Position numbers and translations under genes: made by a program. A model generated the notes under the pieces. The model worked only from the letters and a program-made list of their open reading frames with translations, had not been told where the DNA came from and ran no database searches. Positions 52,179-61,258 of a DNA stretch of 64,000 nt are shown piece after piece. Origin of the DNA: Flavobacterium sp. N3904 (GTDB lineage: Bacteria; Bacteroidota; Bacteroidia; Flavobacteriales; Flavobacteriaceae). Location: assembly GCF_025947305.1 (NCBI RefSeq), contig NZ_CP110009.1, positions 2,211,501 through 2,275,500 on the forward strand. Reading direction: 5' to 3'. Positions within the stretch are counted from its first letter, which is position 1. Each line of letters starts with the position of its first letter.

Positions 52179-52557
52179 AAAATCTTGTTTTCTAATATTT
52201 TAAATCATTTTTTTTAAATATTTTTTGATTTTGTAGGCTGATAAATTTTGAATTTAAGTATAACAAATGTAGAGCGATGACTATGTGTAATGTTATAGAG
52301 TTTCGCTTTATTCTTATATAATATTTGGATGATTTTAAATTAATCATCCTTATGCGCTTAAAAACTAATTCCAATACATTTTGATTTTACTTCATAAAAA
52401 TTCCCAATATTATTACATATTAGCTATGAAATAATATTAGGAACTTCTAATGATTTAGCAACTTTTCCTTAATAGTTTATGCTATACTTGCAAAGAAATG
52501 TTTTGCCTATCTTTTGCTTGCTTTTTTAGCTGCCATTATATTGACAAATCATAAGAG
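52179..52557. other. AT-rich spacer without recognised genes
   Basis: A 60-codon minus-strand frame (52192-52374) has no features and overlaps the likely promoter zone of the CheB-CheR gene. Nothing else stands out. Confidence 0.5.
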
Positions 52558-52920
52558 TTAGAATTGTCTTGGGTTGTTTTCTGGATAAAATTCCTCAGAG
52601 GTTTTATCAATTTCATCATCTTCTTTTTCGTTGTCTTCTTCTAAATCGTCCAGATTGTTGAAGTCATCACTTTCATCCTCTTCGTCATCATTAGTAATAG
52701 GGTCATCCTCATCAATTACTCGTTTTTCATTTGGGATGTTCTCATTTCGAGTGTAGCCATTTACTGAATAGTTATCATCTTCAATTGGGTCTTCTAAATA
52801 TTCAATTTCATACACCCTTTTATTTAAAAAATTTCTTTCCGTAGAAACAAGGGTATTTTCATTTTCTTTGTAAAAACCTCGTTTAACTTGTCCGTAATTT
52901 TGTTTGATGCTTGTTTTCAT
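52558..52920 (-). CDS. Acidic, probably disordered small protein
   Basis: 120 residues. A mixed N-terminal half (MKTSIKQNYGQVKRGFYKEN; KRVYEIEYLEDPIEDDNY) and a very acidic second half with DEEDESDDFNNLDDLEEDNE. No signal peptide or Cys. The clean frame in AT-rich DNA, and an ATG followed by typical coding composition, favour a real gene. Comparable in style to the hydrophilic protein at 28623-28988. Function unknown. Confidence 0.6.
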   Translation of the reverse strand: MKTSIKQNYGQVKRGFYKENENTLVSTERNFLNKRVYEIEYLEDPIEDDNYSVNGYTRNENIPNEKRVIDEDDPITNDDEEDESDDFNNLDDLEEDNEKEDDEIDKTSEEFYPENNPRQF

Positions 52921-53025
52921 GGTACTATATTTAATATTAGTTATTTTTTTGGTGTAAAACTACTTTGGGACTTTATGTGAATAATTTGCTCGATTTTTTT
53001 AGTTCAAATTTCACAAATGTGCTAT

Positions 53026-54639
53026 TTATTCAGAATCTAAAAAAGACTGATCTTTCGTCATTATTTTTTTTAAATTGGAGATTGCCGGACCATTTATTAA
53101 TTCACCATCAATGGTAAAACGCGAACCGTGGAGAGGGCAGTCAAAAGTCTTTTCATCATCATTCCATTGTACTATCGCTCCTAAGTGAGGACAAACCGCT
53201 GAGCAGATATGAAGATTATTCTCTTCGTCACGATATACTGCGGCCTTTTTTAACCCTGACGAAATAATTCCGCCTTGCCCAAGTTTTAAATCAGCTACTT
53301 CTTTTGCGTCTCCTTCAGTAAACCAGTCTCCATATTGTGCCAGCATGTTTCCAACTTCGTGCAAATAATCGCCTGTAGTTTTTAATGTAATACGTGACGG
53401 GCTGTAGATTTTGATCCAAGGATTTTCTTTTCCCGTGATAATATCAGAGATAATCATTCCGCCAAGTGTTCCGTATGTTATGCCATTTCCCGAATGACCA
53501 GTAATGATATAAATATTCTCATCACCAGGATTCTTGCCAATGTAGGCCAATGAATCAATAGGCTCTAGTACTTGACCTGACCATTTGAATTCAGTAGCAC
53601 CAATAGCAGGAAAATGGTTCTTCGTCCAATTTTCCAGTTTAGTATAACGGTCTTCTTCGTTGCTATCCTTCTCGTCTGTCTGCCCAGTACGATGGTCTTC
53701 TCCGCCTGCAATCAACAAGTCATATTGGTCATTTAATTCTTCTAAACGAACATAATGATAGGGTTTCGATATCCATTTTGAGTTGCTGTCGCCTGTGTCC
53801 CACCACAATGCATAAGGAAGTGTTCCTTTAGGCACTTTGGCTGCTATCACATAGGTTCTATAAGGCCATTGTTTGGTGTGCATTGTTACCCAGTCATTTA
53901 TGGGTGTGTTAGTAGCAACTACAATATGATTTGCTTTTATTGTAAAACCGTTTGCAGTAGCTCCTTCGATGGTAATGTTTTCTGCTTTTGTTTGAGTGTA
54001 AATTTCTCCGCCTAATTGTATAAAAGCAGTTGCCAACCCTTTGAGATAAAGGAGTATGTTAAATTGTGCCTGATCTGAAAATTTAATACACCCCTTTCCA
54101 TCTTCGTTTGCAATAGACGGAACGGAATCCAGCATCTCGGTAATAAGACCCGCACGTTTTGTAGCTTCGTATTCTTTTTCTAATGTTTCCTTGGTGTCTG
54201 ATGGATGTAAGAACAAATAACCATCCACTCTTTTAAAATGGCAATTGATTTTATGTTCCTTTATGGTGTTTGCTATCCATTCAATAGCTGTCATATGACT
54301 ATCGGCAGCTAATTGGGCAGTTTCTCCATCAAATGTTTTTTCTAATTCGGAATAATGTGCGTCAAGGGCACAAGTAATATGAGCTGTAGTCCGCCCGGTT
54401 TCACCGCTTCCAATAAATTTGTCTTCTAACAGAATTACTTTACGTCCCTCTTTTGCAAGGCAATACGCGGTAGTGAGTCCAGAAATACCACCGCCTACAA
54501 CTAAAATATCAGTACTTACATTCTGTTTCAGTTTTTCGAAAACTATTGGTTTTACCACTGAGGAAAACCAAAAAGACGTATTATTTGCCGAGGTGACAAT
54601 ATCATCTTCGGGTACGGATGCGTGATTTGAAGCTTTCAT
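53026..54639 (-). CDS. FAD-dependent oxidoreductase (DAO type) with C-terminal Rieske domain
   Basis: 537 residues. Residues about 40-420: DAO fold with TDILVVGGGISGLTTAYCLAKEG and VILLEDKFIGSGETGRTTAHIT; late block IYIITGHSGNGITYGTLGGMI. Residues about 445-530: Rieske 2Fe-2S domain with CPHLGAIV and CPLHGSRF giving the C-x-H...C-x-x-H ligands. The family oxidises amines or similar small molecules and passes electrons through the iron-sulfur cluster; substrate unknown. No signal peptide. Single gene. Confidence 0.92.
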   Translation of the reverse strand: MKASNHASVPEDDIVTSANNTSFWFSSVVKPIVFEKLKQNVSTDILVVGGGISGLTTAYCLAKEGRKVILLEDKFIGSGETGRTTAHITCALDAHYSELEKTFDGETAQLAADSHMTAIEWIANTIKEHKINCHFKRVDGYLFLHPSDTKETLEKEYEATKRAGLITEMLDSVPSIANEDGKGCIKFSDQAQFNILLYLKGLATAFIQLGGEIYTQTKAENITIEGATANGFTIKANHIVVATNTPINDWVTMHTKQWPYRTYVIAAKVPKGTLPYALWWDTGDSNSKWISKPYHYVRLEELNDQYDLLIAGGEDHRTGQTDEKDSNEEDRYTKLENWTKNHFPAIGATEFKWSGQVLEPIDSLAYIGKNPGDENIYIITGHSGNGITYGTLGGMIISDIITGKENPWIKIYSPSRITLKTTGDYLHEVGNMLAQYGDWFTEGDAKEVADLKLGQGGIISSGLKKAAVYRDEENNLHICSAVCPHLGAIVQWNDDEKTFDCPLHGSRFTIDGELINGPAISNLKKIMTKDQSFLDSE

Positions 54640-55141
54640 TTGAATGTCTTTTACAGTATTTGTTATACATATAAAGATATTCTAAGCTGAATTTTAGTGT
54701 GTTACATAATTTTATGGATAAGTTGTATCATTCGCAGACTTGTTAGTTTTTTTATTCAATCTATATCTCATCACAATTCTTTTTATAAAAAAAAGTTGTT
54801 ATTGTTTACATATTGCTGCTAAAATGATTCTTTTTTAAAAAAAGAGCTTCATTTTTCTAATAATGAATTATAAATTAACAGCTGAGTTTTCTCAAACAGT
54901 GTGCTTTGGAGTAATTACTTTGAAACCAACTACTTTAAATCTTGTATAAAAGAGTCTGAAAGAATCATAAATTATTATAAAATTACAATATCATTTGATT
55001 TTAGATAATAATTGAATAAATATTGATTCATTAGAAAGCAGGGATTTTAAAATAAGAAGTGTCTTAAGTGGAGCATCAAAAGCCAAAGTTTGTTTTGATG
55101 TTTTTTGTGTATTAGATCTATTGATAATTTTGTCTAACAAT
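54640..55141. other. AT-rich spacer, nothing recognised
   Basis: No open frame of note on either strand, no clear repeat or RNA. Contains the upstream region of the FAD/Rieske gene. Confidence 0.5.
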
Positions 55142-55177
55142 AAAAAGCCTGTAAAATTAATGCTTTACAGGCTTTTT
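55142..55177 (-). terminator. Terminator of the tRNA operon
   Basis: AAAAAGCCTGTAAA (55142-55155) / TTTACAGGCTTTTT (55164-55177), perfect 14-bp stem with T-run on the minus strand, 11 bp after tRNA-Leu. Confidence 0.85.
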
Positions 55178-55188
55178 TAATTTTCTTG

Positions 55189-55271
55189 TGACCACGGTGG
55201 GATTTGAACCCACACGCCCTTGCGAGCACCAGCCCCTCAAGCTGGCAAGTCTACCGTTTCTCCACGTGGCC
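55189..55271 (-). tRNA. tRNA-Leu (GAG)
   Basis: 83-nt class II tRNA. Acceptor GGCCACG pairs with CGTGGTC; anticodon stem CCAGC/GCTGG with loop TTGAGGG gives anticodon GAG; long variable arm; T-arm GTGGGTTCAAATCCCAC. CCA is not encoded. Confidence 0.96.
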
Positions 55272-55313
55272 TTAAAAAAACAAAGGTCAAGTAATAAATT
55301 ACTCGACCTTTTG

Positions 55314-55386
55314 TGACCCGACTGGGGCTCGAACCCAGGACCCCATCATTAAAAGTGATGTGCTCTACCAACTGAGCTATCGAGTC
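55314..55386 (-). tRNA. tRNA-Lys (UUU), copy 2 in transcript
   Basis: 73 nt. Acceptor GACTCGA with TCGGGTC; D-arm AGCTCAGTTGGTAGAGC; anticodon loop CTTTTAA, anticodon TTT; T-arm CTGGGTTCGAGCCCCAG. No encoded CCA. Confidence 0.97.
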
Positions 55387-55424
55387 ATTGCTTCAAAAAA
55401 CTTATGCTTTGATCACATAATTTG

Positions 55425-55497
55425 TGACCCGACTGGGGCTCGAACCCAGGACCCCATCATTAAAAGTGATGTGCTCTACCAACTGAGCTATCGAGTC
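55425..55497 (-). tRNA. tRNA-Lys (UUU), copy 1 in transcript
   Basis: Identical in sequence to the gene at 55314-55386; tandem duplicate 38 bp apart. Confidence 0.97.
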
Positions 55498-55520
55498 ATT
55501 TCGTTTCTTGAATGCGGGTG

Positions 55521-55552
55521 CAAATATAAGGACTTTTTTTCGAAGTTTCCAA
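55521..55552 (-). promoter_or_regulatory. Promoter of tRNA-Lys-Lys-Leu operon
   Basis: On the minus strand TTG (55552-55550), 21-bp spacer, TATATTTG (55528-55521); the first tRNA starts 23 bp further on. Confidence 0.65.
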
Positions 55553-55623
55553 GCTATTTTATTATAAATTTGTCTTTTTTAATCAAAAACTCTTAACGCC
55601 TTAGTACGTAAGGTCTTATTCAA

Positions 55624-56142
55624 ATGAAAAAAATTATATTATTAGGGTATATGGGTTGTGGGAAGTCTACAATCGCCAATAAGCTTTCGGGAATGATTGC
55701 TATTCCATATGTTGATTTGGATGAATTTATCGAAAAAAAAACAAATTTGTCGATAAAACAAATTTTTGAAAACCACGGCGAAATCCATTTTAGAAAATTA
55801 GAACATACTTATTTTATCGAGTTATTAAATAGTCCCGACGAAATTATTATCGGTTTAGGAGGAGGTACTCCGTGTTATGCCAATAATCATGAATTGTTAA
55901 CAGGTGATCAGGTGACTTCTATTTATCTAAAAGCATCAATTGACACTTTATATAATAGATTGGTGTCCAATAAAAGCAAACGACCACTTATAGCAAATAA
56001 AAGCGAAGAAGAAATGAGAGAGTTTATAGCCAAACATCTTTTTGATAGAAGCTTCTATTACAATCACGCACAATACAAAGTGAATGTGGATGATAAATCA
56101 ATTGAAGAAACAGTAAATGATATTTTAAATCTATTAGCTTAA
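55624..56142 (+). CDS. aroK: Shikimate kinase
   Basis: 172 residues. P-loop GYMGCGKSTIANKL, shikimate-binding DLDEFIEKK (Asp) and FRKLE (Arg), IGLGGGTPCY Gly-rich loop, and lid region SKRPLI. Phosphorylates shikimate at the 3-OH in the chorismate pathway. Normal length. Its end overlaps the convergent PRTase gene by 9 bp. Confidence 0.95.
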   Translation: MKKIILLGYMGCGKSTIANKLSGMIAIPYVDLDEFIEKKTNLSIKQIFENHGEIHFRKLEHTYFIELLNSPDEIIIGLGGGTPCYANNHELLTGDQVTSIYLKASIDTLYNRLVSNKSKRPLIANKSEEEMREFIAKHLFDRSFYYNHAQYKVNVDDKSIEETVNDILNLLA

Positions 56143-56634
56143 ACTGGCATAGCTACCACCATTGTTATCAAATACAACATCAACGTGTTCCAATAAAGAA
56201 GTAGAAAGCGAGATTCCTTTGAAATCGGCTTTAATCGGAAATTTTTTGTGGTTTCGGTCGACAAGAACAACGGTTTTAAACTTTTTCAAAGGAACGTCCA
56301 GAAAATGTCTTACCGCATATATTAATGTAGTTCCAGAACTCAATACATCATCAACAAGTATTAAGCCTTTACTGCTGTATTGTTCCTTTGTTAAGGAAGT
56401 GGTTATTGGCAGTTCTGGATTATGTTTGTTGATGTGAACCTCACAAAGCGAAATTTTGGTAGGCGAAATAGTGGATAATACTTGAGCAATCTTTTCAGCA
56501 AAAATAAAGCCGTTTGATGTAATTCCCGCAATCACAATTTCATCTTCTTCCACAAAAGTCTCATAGATTTGATAAGCAATTCTTCTGATGGTGTGCTCTA
56601 TTTGTTGATTGGTAAGAATTATATTTTTGCTCAT
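56134..56634 (-). CDS. Phosphoribosyltransferase (PyrR-like fold)
   Basis: 166 residues, type I PRTase fold: EIVIAGITSNGFIFAEKIA and the PRPP loop LILVDDVLSSGTTLIYAV, with VDRNHKKFPIKADFKG afterwards, as in PyrR. PyrR proteins are uracil phosphoribosyltransferases that may also regulate pyr transcripts; no pyr genes or attenuator are nearby, so only the enzyme class is safe. Single gene. Confidence 0.88.
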   Translation of the reverse strand: MSKNIILTNQQIEHTIRRIAYQIYETFVEEDEIVIAGITSNGFIFAEKIAQVLSTISPTKISLCEVHINKHNPELPITTSLTKEQYSSKGLILVDDVLSSGTTLIYAVRHFLDVPLKKFKTVVLVDRNHKKFPIKADFKGISLSTSLLEHVDVVFDNNGGSYASLS

Positions 56635-56727
56635 GGCCTATTGTTATTTTATTTTTCAAAGATAAAAAAGTTAGATGAATTTTGTGAGATTAAATTTAAT
56701 TCCAAATCGGAAATTAAAACTAAAAAG

Positions 56728-57117
56728 TTAGTCAGTCTCATCATCGGTTTTAATTTCGTTTCCAAATTCATCAATATCTCTTCGGTCTTTTTTGGTTGGT
56801 CTTCCTGTACCGGTTTTTCTATAATGCTCTTTGGATAATTTTAGTAATTCTAAGTGTGCATAAGCTTCGGCAGGAGTCTCATTTTTTCGATACATATCAA
56901 CAAGTTTGGCGCCAACACGATTATCCGGAATATCAAGCACGGTGATGATTTGTGTGATTTGATCTTTTCTAAAAGTAATCTTATCGGTAGGAAAAACTTC
57001 CTTCGATGGTTTGGCTACAAGACCATTTACGGTAATGTGATTTTTTTTGCAGGCCTCAGTTACCATATTTCTGGTTTTATAATACCGAACGCACCATAAA
57101 TATTTGTCTATTCTCAT
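56728..57117 (-). CDS. S4-domain RNA-binding protein (Hsp15-like)
   Basis: 129 residues. S4 domain at the N-terminus: MRIDKYLWCVRYYKTRNMV, then CKKNHITVNGLVAKPSKEV, the heat-shock protein 15 pattern. E. coli Hsp15 rescues stalled 50S subunits carrying nascent chains. The C-terminal tail is charged (HYRKTGTGRPTKKDRRDIDE). Divergent from the FKBP gene. Confidence 0.9.
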   Translation of the reverse strand: MRIDKYLWCVRYYKTRNMVTEACKKNHITVNGLVAKPSKEVFPTDKITFRKDQITQIITVLDIPDNRVGAKLVDMYRKNETPAEAYAHLELLKLSKEHYRKTGTGRPTKKDRRDIDEFGNEIKTDDETD

Positions 57118-57168
57118 GAATTTTCTAAAATCGAAGTTAAATGTGTTAACAAAAGTAAATCATTAATG

Positions 57169-57176
57169 TATATTTG
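57169..57176 (+). promoter_or_regulatory. -7 element before the FKBP lipoprotein gene
   Basis: TATATTTG, 19 bp before ATG 57196, fits TAnnTTTG. Implies a very short leader and supports the choice of that start rather than the TTG/ATG frame beginning at 57166. Confidence 0.6.
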
Positions 57177-57195
57177 CCGCCTAAACCTATGTATA

Positions 57196-58251
57196 ATGAG
57201 CAAAATTAAGTTTTATTTTATTTTATTGATTGCCACAATTGCAGTAATTTCATGTAATAAAGATGATAATAGTGTTACACCAACCCCTGTTAAACCTTAT
57301 GCTGAGCAATATCCCATCGATAGTTTAGCAATAAACACCTATTTAAAAACAAATTATTTCACAGTATTAAATCATCCTGGTTTTCCAGATGATCAAGATG
57401 TTACTATTACCAAGATAACCCCTACAGGAAATCAGCCTTCTATTTGGTCGTATTTAAATAGTCCTACTTTGCCAAAACTCTTAAGTAGAGAAGTATACCA
57501 TAATAAAATTACCTATAAAATTTACTATTTAGTTATAAAAGAAGGTGTAAAAGATGCTAACGGTATTGGTGGTGAATCTCCTTGTAATGTTGATGCTGTT
57601 TTTACAGGTTATAAAGGAACGTTACTAGATGGATCTGTTTTTGATTCTTCAAATAATGGACAATTACAATTTAATCTAGATGGTTCCAATTCAAATGGTG
57701 GAGTTGGTGTTTTTGTAAAAGGATGGAGCGAAATTTTTCCTCAATTTAAGACAGGAACATATACTTCAAAAAATGATGGGACAGTTGTTTACAATGATTT
57801 TGGTGTAGGAGTAATGTTTCTTCCTTCTGGATTGGGATATTATAATGCCTCACAAACAGGAATTCCGGCTTATTCTCCTTTGGTATTTAGTATTAAGTTG
57901 TATGCTTTAAAAAGAATAGATCACGAATTTAAATATGTCGGTACAATTGCAGTTGCAGAACCCGATGGTATTCCTTCTTATCTTGAAGATATAAATAGAG
58001 ATGGTTATGTTAGGACTACATCTCAATTACCACCGGGAGATTTAAATCCAGATGATTCTGATAAAGACGGAACCCCAGATTTCTTAGATTTTGATGATGA
58101 TGGTGATAATTATGCGACAAGAGGAGAAATCAAAGATACAAATGGGAACTATTACCCTTATGATTTAATTCCAGATTGCTCTGGAAATATACCTACGGAT
58201 ATAAAGAAAAAAAGGCATTTGGATGCATCTTGTCATTTTATGAATCAATAA
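57196..58251 (+). CDS. FKBP-type peptidyl-prolyl isomerase lipoprotein with Ca-binding-like repeats
   Basis: 351 residues. Lipobox AVISC (Cys20). FKBP domain at about 110-235: VDAVFTGYKGTLLDGSVFDSS, VFVKGWSEIFPQF and SPLVFSIKLYALK. The C-terminal part (about 250-320) has Asp-rich thrombospondin type 3-like units (DINRDGY; NPDDSDKDGTPDFLDFDDDGD in two parts) likely to bind calcium. Acts in the envelope, assisting folding of exported proteins. Confidence 0.9.
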   Translation: MSKIKFYFILLIATIAVISCNKDDNSVTPTPVKPYAEQYPIDSLAINTYLKTNYFTVLNHPGFPDDQDVTITKITPTGNQPSIWSYLNSPTLPKLLSREVYHNKITYKIYYLVIKEGVKDANGIGGESPCNVDAVFTGYKGTLLDGSVFDSSNNGQLQFNLDGSNSNGGVGVFVKGWSEIFPQFKTGTYTSKNDGTVVYNDFGVGVMFLPSGLGYYNASQTGIPAYSPLVFSIKLYALKRIDHEFKYVGTIAVAEPDGIPSYLEDINRDGYVRTTSQLPPGDLNPDDSDKDGTPDFLDFDDDGDNYATRGEIKDTNGNYYPYDLIPDCSGNIPTDIKKKRHLDASCHFMNQ

Positions 58252-58370
58252 AAAGCAATAAATAATATTAAATCCCATTTCTCAGTTTGTCTGGTAATGG
58301 TTTTTTTTTATGTGATCAATTACTAAAGATCAGTTTGGCTTTTCAATCAAACTACAAAGATAAACCCATA

Positions 58371-58409
58371 AAAAATCCCATCTCATTTTTCAAAACGAGA
58401 TGGGATTTT
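58371..58409. terminator. Bidirectional terminator
   Basis: AAAAATCCCATCTC (58371-58384) with GAGATGGGATTTT (58397-58409), between convergent FKBP and transketolase genes. Confidence 0.85.
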
Positions 58410-58427
58410 ATATTTTAAAGAGAAAAA

Positions 58428-59381
58428 TTACTTTCTTTTGATTACTCTTTCTACAGCTTCAACAATCGCTTGATTGTTTAGTTTGTATTTTTCCATTAAT
58501 TGTTCTGGTGTTCCAGATTCTCCAAAGCTATCATTTACCGCTACAAACTCTTGTGGAGCCGGTTGGTGCAATGCCAATACTCTGGAAACGCTTTCTCCAA
58601 GACCTCCAAGAATGTTATGCTCTTCGGCAGTAACAATACATTTGGTTTTGGCTAATGATTTTAGAATAGCTTCTTCGTCTAGTGGTTTAATGGTGTGAAT
58701 GTTGATTACTTCGGCAGAAATTCCTTTGGCTTCCAAAGCTTCGGCAGCAATAAGAGCTTCCCAAACCAAATGCCCTGTTGCAACAATGGTTACATCAGTA
58801 CCTTCACTTAAAAGAATTGCTTTCCCAATTATGAAAGGTTCGTCAGCAGGCATAAAGTTAGGTACAACTGGACGTCCAAAACGCAAATAGGCTGGACCAT
58901 GATGATCTGCCAATGCTAAAGTAGCCGCTTTGGTTTGGTTGTAATCACAAGTGTTGATTACTGTCATTCCAGGCAACATTTTCATTAATCCAATGTCTTC
59001 CAATATTTGGTGTGTAGCTCCATCTTCTCCAAGAGTCAATCCTGCGTGAGAAGCGCAAATTTTTACATTTTTATCAGAGTAAGCAACCGATTGACGGATT
59101 TGGTCATAAACTCTTCCGGTAGAAAAGTTTGCAAAAGTTCCTGTGAAAGGAATTTTTCCTCCAATAGTTAATCCTGCAGCGATTCCAATCATGTTTGCTT
59201 CTGCAATTCCAATTTGGAAAAAACGTTCTGGGTGATTTTTCTTGAAATCATCAAATTTTAACGATCCAATTAAATCAGCACAAAGTGCCACAACGTTTTC
59301 ATTCTTTTGACCCAATTCAGTCATTCCCGCTCCAAAACCCGAACGAGTATCTTTACTTCCTGTATTTGTATATTTTTTCAT
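58428..59381 (-). CDS. Transketolase, C-terminal subunit
   Basis: 317 residues. Pyrimidine-binding part of a split transketolase: RSGFGAGMTELG, IGIAEANMIGIAAGLTIGGKIPF (catalytic Glu in GIAEANM), CASHAGLTLGEDGATHQ, and the transketolase C-terminal domain (EALEAKGISAEVINIHTIKPLD). Works with the N-terminal subunit encoded upstream to move two-carbon units in the pentose phosphate pathway. The two genes are separated by a repeat, yet should share one transcript. Confidence 0.94.
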   Translation of the reverse strand: MKKYTNTGSKDTRSGFGAGMTELGQKNENVVALCADLIGSLKFDDFKKNHPERFFQIGIAEANMIGIAAGLTIGGKIPFTGTFANFSTGRVYDQIRQSVAYSDKNVKICASHAGLTLGEDGATHQILEDIGLMKMLPGMTVINTCDYNQTKAATLALADHHGPAYLRFGRPVVPNFMPADEPFIIGKAILLSEGTDVTIVATGHLVWEALIAAEALEAKGISAEVINIHTIKPLDEEAILKSLAKTKCIVTAEEHNILGGLGESVSRVLALHQPAPQEFVAVNDSFGESGTPEQLMEKYKLNNQAIVEAVERVIKRK

Positions 59382-59387
59382 TTTCCT

Positions 59388-59498
59388 CCCCTAACCCCTC
59401 CGAAGGAGGGGAATTCCTATTAGGGTGAATAGGGTTTTTATATTTTTTATTTTCTCAATCTGTAGCTATTCCTCCCCTTCGGGGAGGCTAGGAGGGGA
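59388..59498. repeat. GC-rich inverted repeats between transketolase subunit genes
   Basis: Left arm includes CCCCTCCGAAGGAGGGG (a short palindrome), right arm CCTCCCCTTCGGGGAGG; the two arms are largely complementary to each other across about 110 bp. It is a typical CCCCTAACCCC-class intergenic repeat against an AT-rich background. Confidence 0.65.
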
Positions 59499-60353
59499 TT
59501 AATAGTCTTGTTCGCCACCTCTATTGTAGTTCTGAGCCAAAGCATTTTCCAGTTGTGCATCATTAGGCGCTTTTCCGTGCCAAGCATGACTGTACATCAT
59601 GAAGTCAACTCCATTACCCATTTCGGTATGCAATAAAACACAAACTGGTTTTCCTTTTCCGGTTCTTGATTTTGCATCTGTCATTCCGGCAATAATAGCC
59701 TCGATGTTGTTTCCTTCTTTTATTTCAAGAACATCCCAGTCAAAAGCTTCAAATTTAGCCTTAAGATTTCCCATGTTCAAAACTTCGTCGGTAGTACCGT
59801 CAATTTGTTTTCCGTTAAGGTCGATAGTTGCAATAACATTGTCTACTTTTTTGGCAGATGCGTACATAATTGCTTCCCAGTTTTGACCTTCTTGCAACTC
59901 ACCGTCACCGTGAAGGGTGTACACGATATGGTTATCACCATTTAGCTTTTTAGCCTGAGCCGCACCAATTGCTACAGATAATCCTTGTCCCAATGAGCCA
60001 GAAGCAATACGTACTCCAGGTAAATTGTCATGCGTTGTTGGATGTCCTTGTAATCTGGTATTGATCAAACGGAAAGTAGCCAATTCCTTTACCGGAAAAT
60101 AACCGCTTCTTGCCAAAACGCTGTAAAATACAGGCGAAATATGTCCGTTTGAAAGGAAGAATAAATCTTCTCCAATTCCGTCCATGTCAAATCCTTCTTT
60201 GCGATCCATTAGATTTTGGTACAAGGTTACAAGAAATTCTGCACATCCTAGAGAACCTCCTGGGTGACCTGAATTGACAGCATGAACCATTCGAAGAATA
60301 TCTCTTCTTACTTGGATAGTTAAATCGTTTAATTGTTGTGTGTTAGGCTTCAT
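59499..60353 (-). CDS. Transketolase, N-terminal (ThDP-binding) subunit
   Basis: 284 residues. VNSGHPGGSLGCAEFLV, LSNGHISPVFYSVLARSG, GSLGQGLSVAIGAA, and the ThDP/metal motif HGDGELQEGQNWEAIM with DLNGKQID. The C-terminal subunit gene lies 117 bp downstream. Splitting of transketolase into two chains is common in this and other bacterial groups. Confidence 0.95.
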   Translation of the reverse strand: MKPNTQQLNDLTIQVRRDILRMVHAVNSGHPGGSLGCAEFLVTLYQNLMDRKEGFDMDGIGEDLFFLSNGHISPVFYSVLARSGYFPVKELATFRLINTRLQGHPTTHDNLPGVRIASGSLGQGLSVAIGAAQAKKLNGDNHIVYTLHGDGELQEGQNWEAIMYASAKKVDNVIATIDLNGKQIDGTTDEVLNMGNLKAKFEAFDWDVLEIKEGNNIEAIIAGMTDAKSRTGKGKPVCVLLHTEMGNGVDFMMYSHAWHGKAPNDAQLENALAQNYNRGGEQDY

Positions 60354-60378
60354 TTTGTGTGTAAAAGTTAAACTGCTG

Positions 60379-60410
60379 CAAAAGTAATTTTTATTTTGCT
60401 GTAAGTCAAA
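60379..60410 (-). promoter_or_regulatory. Promoter of transketolase genes
   Basis: Minus strand TTTG (60410-60407), 20-bp spacer, TACTTTTG (60386-60379). Start of transcription near 60372; the ATG is at 60353. Confidence 0.75.
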
Positions 60411-60500
60411 TGATTTTTGGATTACTTGATAAAGAAAAGAATAGAAATGTAGAAAGCCTCAAAAGAGGCTTTAGTATAAAATTATAAATTCGATTGAAAC

Positions 60501-60932
60501 TTAAAAATTTATAACAGGTATCAATGTAATTTTTGATTTTATGGAATTGGATACCAAACAAGCAGCTTCCGATTTTTGTAAAACTCTTTCGGCTCTGTCT
60601 TTGTCAGATTCTTTTGTAATTATTAGTGTAGGTTCAAGTATTACTTCGGTTATTAAAAATTTACCATCTATTTGTTCTAGTTTGCCTTTTGATTTACAAT
60701 TAAAACTAATGAATTCTAATTTTGAATTTTCTGCAATAGCCAAAAAAGTAGTCATAAAGCAACTGTTTACGGCTGCAGTCAATAAATGTTCTGGTGACCA
60801 TATTCCTTCTATTCCTTTTGGAAATTCTGGAGGAGTGGCTACTTCAATAGTTTGTTGGAGTTCGGGTGAAGAAATTTTACCTTTTCTGTCTGAAGTCCAA
60901 TTTAGGTCTACATTGTAATAGTGTGCTTCCAT
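60501..60932 (-). CDS. OsmC/Ohr-family peroxiredoxin-like protein
   Basis: 143 residues. Two conserved Cys: Cys58 in AAVNSCFMTTFLAIA and Cys125 in SEAACLVSNSI, the OsmC thiol pair, with PEHLLTAAVNS before the first. Detoxifies organic or other peroxides with a thiol reductant. It is 5 bp downstream of a rhodanese gene and forms a small sulfur/oxidative-stress operon with two rhodaneses. Confidence 0.9.
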   Translation of the reverse strand: MEAHYYNVDLNWTSDRKGKISSPELQQTIEVATPPEFPKGIEGIWSPEHLLTAAVNSCFMTTFLAIAENSKLEFISFNCKSKGKLEQIDGKFLITEVILEPTLIITKESDKDRAERVLQKSEAACLVSNSIKSKITLIPVINF

Positions 60933-60937
60933 TTTTT

Positions 60938-61252
60938 TTAGATTTTATTGTTGAGACTGCTCCATCCGCCGCCGTTATGAACATCGTTATATCCATGTGT
61001 TTTAAGGATACTTTTGGCCGATGCGCTTCGCATTCCCGAAGCACAACAAGTGATAATGGTTTTGTTTTTGTCTTTCAGTTGAGTCAGACTGTTTTTTAAA
61101 ACATCTACAGGAATGTTTATGGAACCTTTGATGTGTCCGCCTGCAAATTCGCCTTTGCTTCTTACGTCTAGAATAATAGCGCCTTTTTTGACAAGATCGG
61201 CGTAGTCTACAGTTGCTCCGAAACCGAATAATTTTTTGAGTGTGTTAATCAT
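60938..61252 (-). CDS. Rhodanese-domain protein
   Basis: 104 residues, single rhodanese domain: AIILDVRSKGEFAGGHIKGSINIP and active-site loop ITCCASGMRSASA (second Cys catalytic). Transfers sulfane sulfur. No signal peptide, cytoplasmic. Gap of 6 bp from the second rhodanese gene upstream. Confidence 0.92.
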   Translation of the reverse strand: MINTLKKLFGFGATVDYADLVKKGAIILDVRSKGEFAGGHIKGSINIPVDVLKNSLTQLKDKNKTIITCCASGMRSASAKSILKTHGYNDVHNGGGWSSLNNKI

Positions 61253-61258
61253 TGTTTT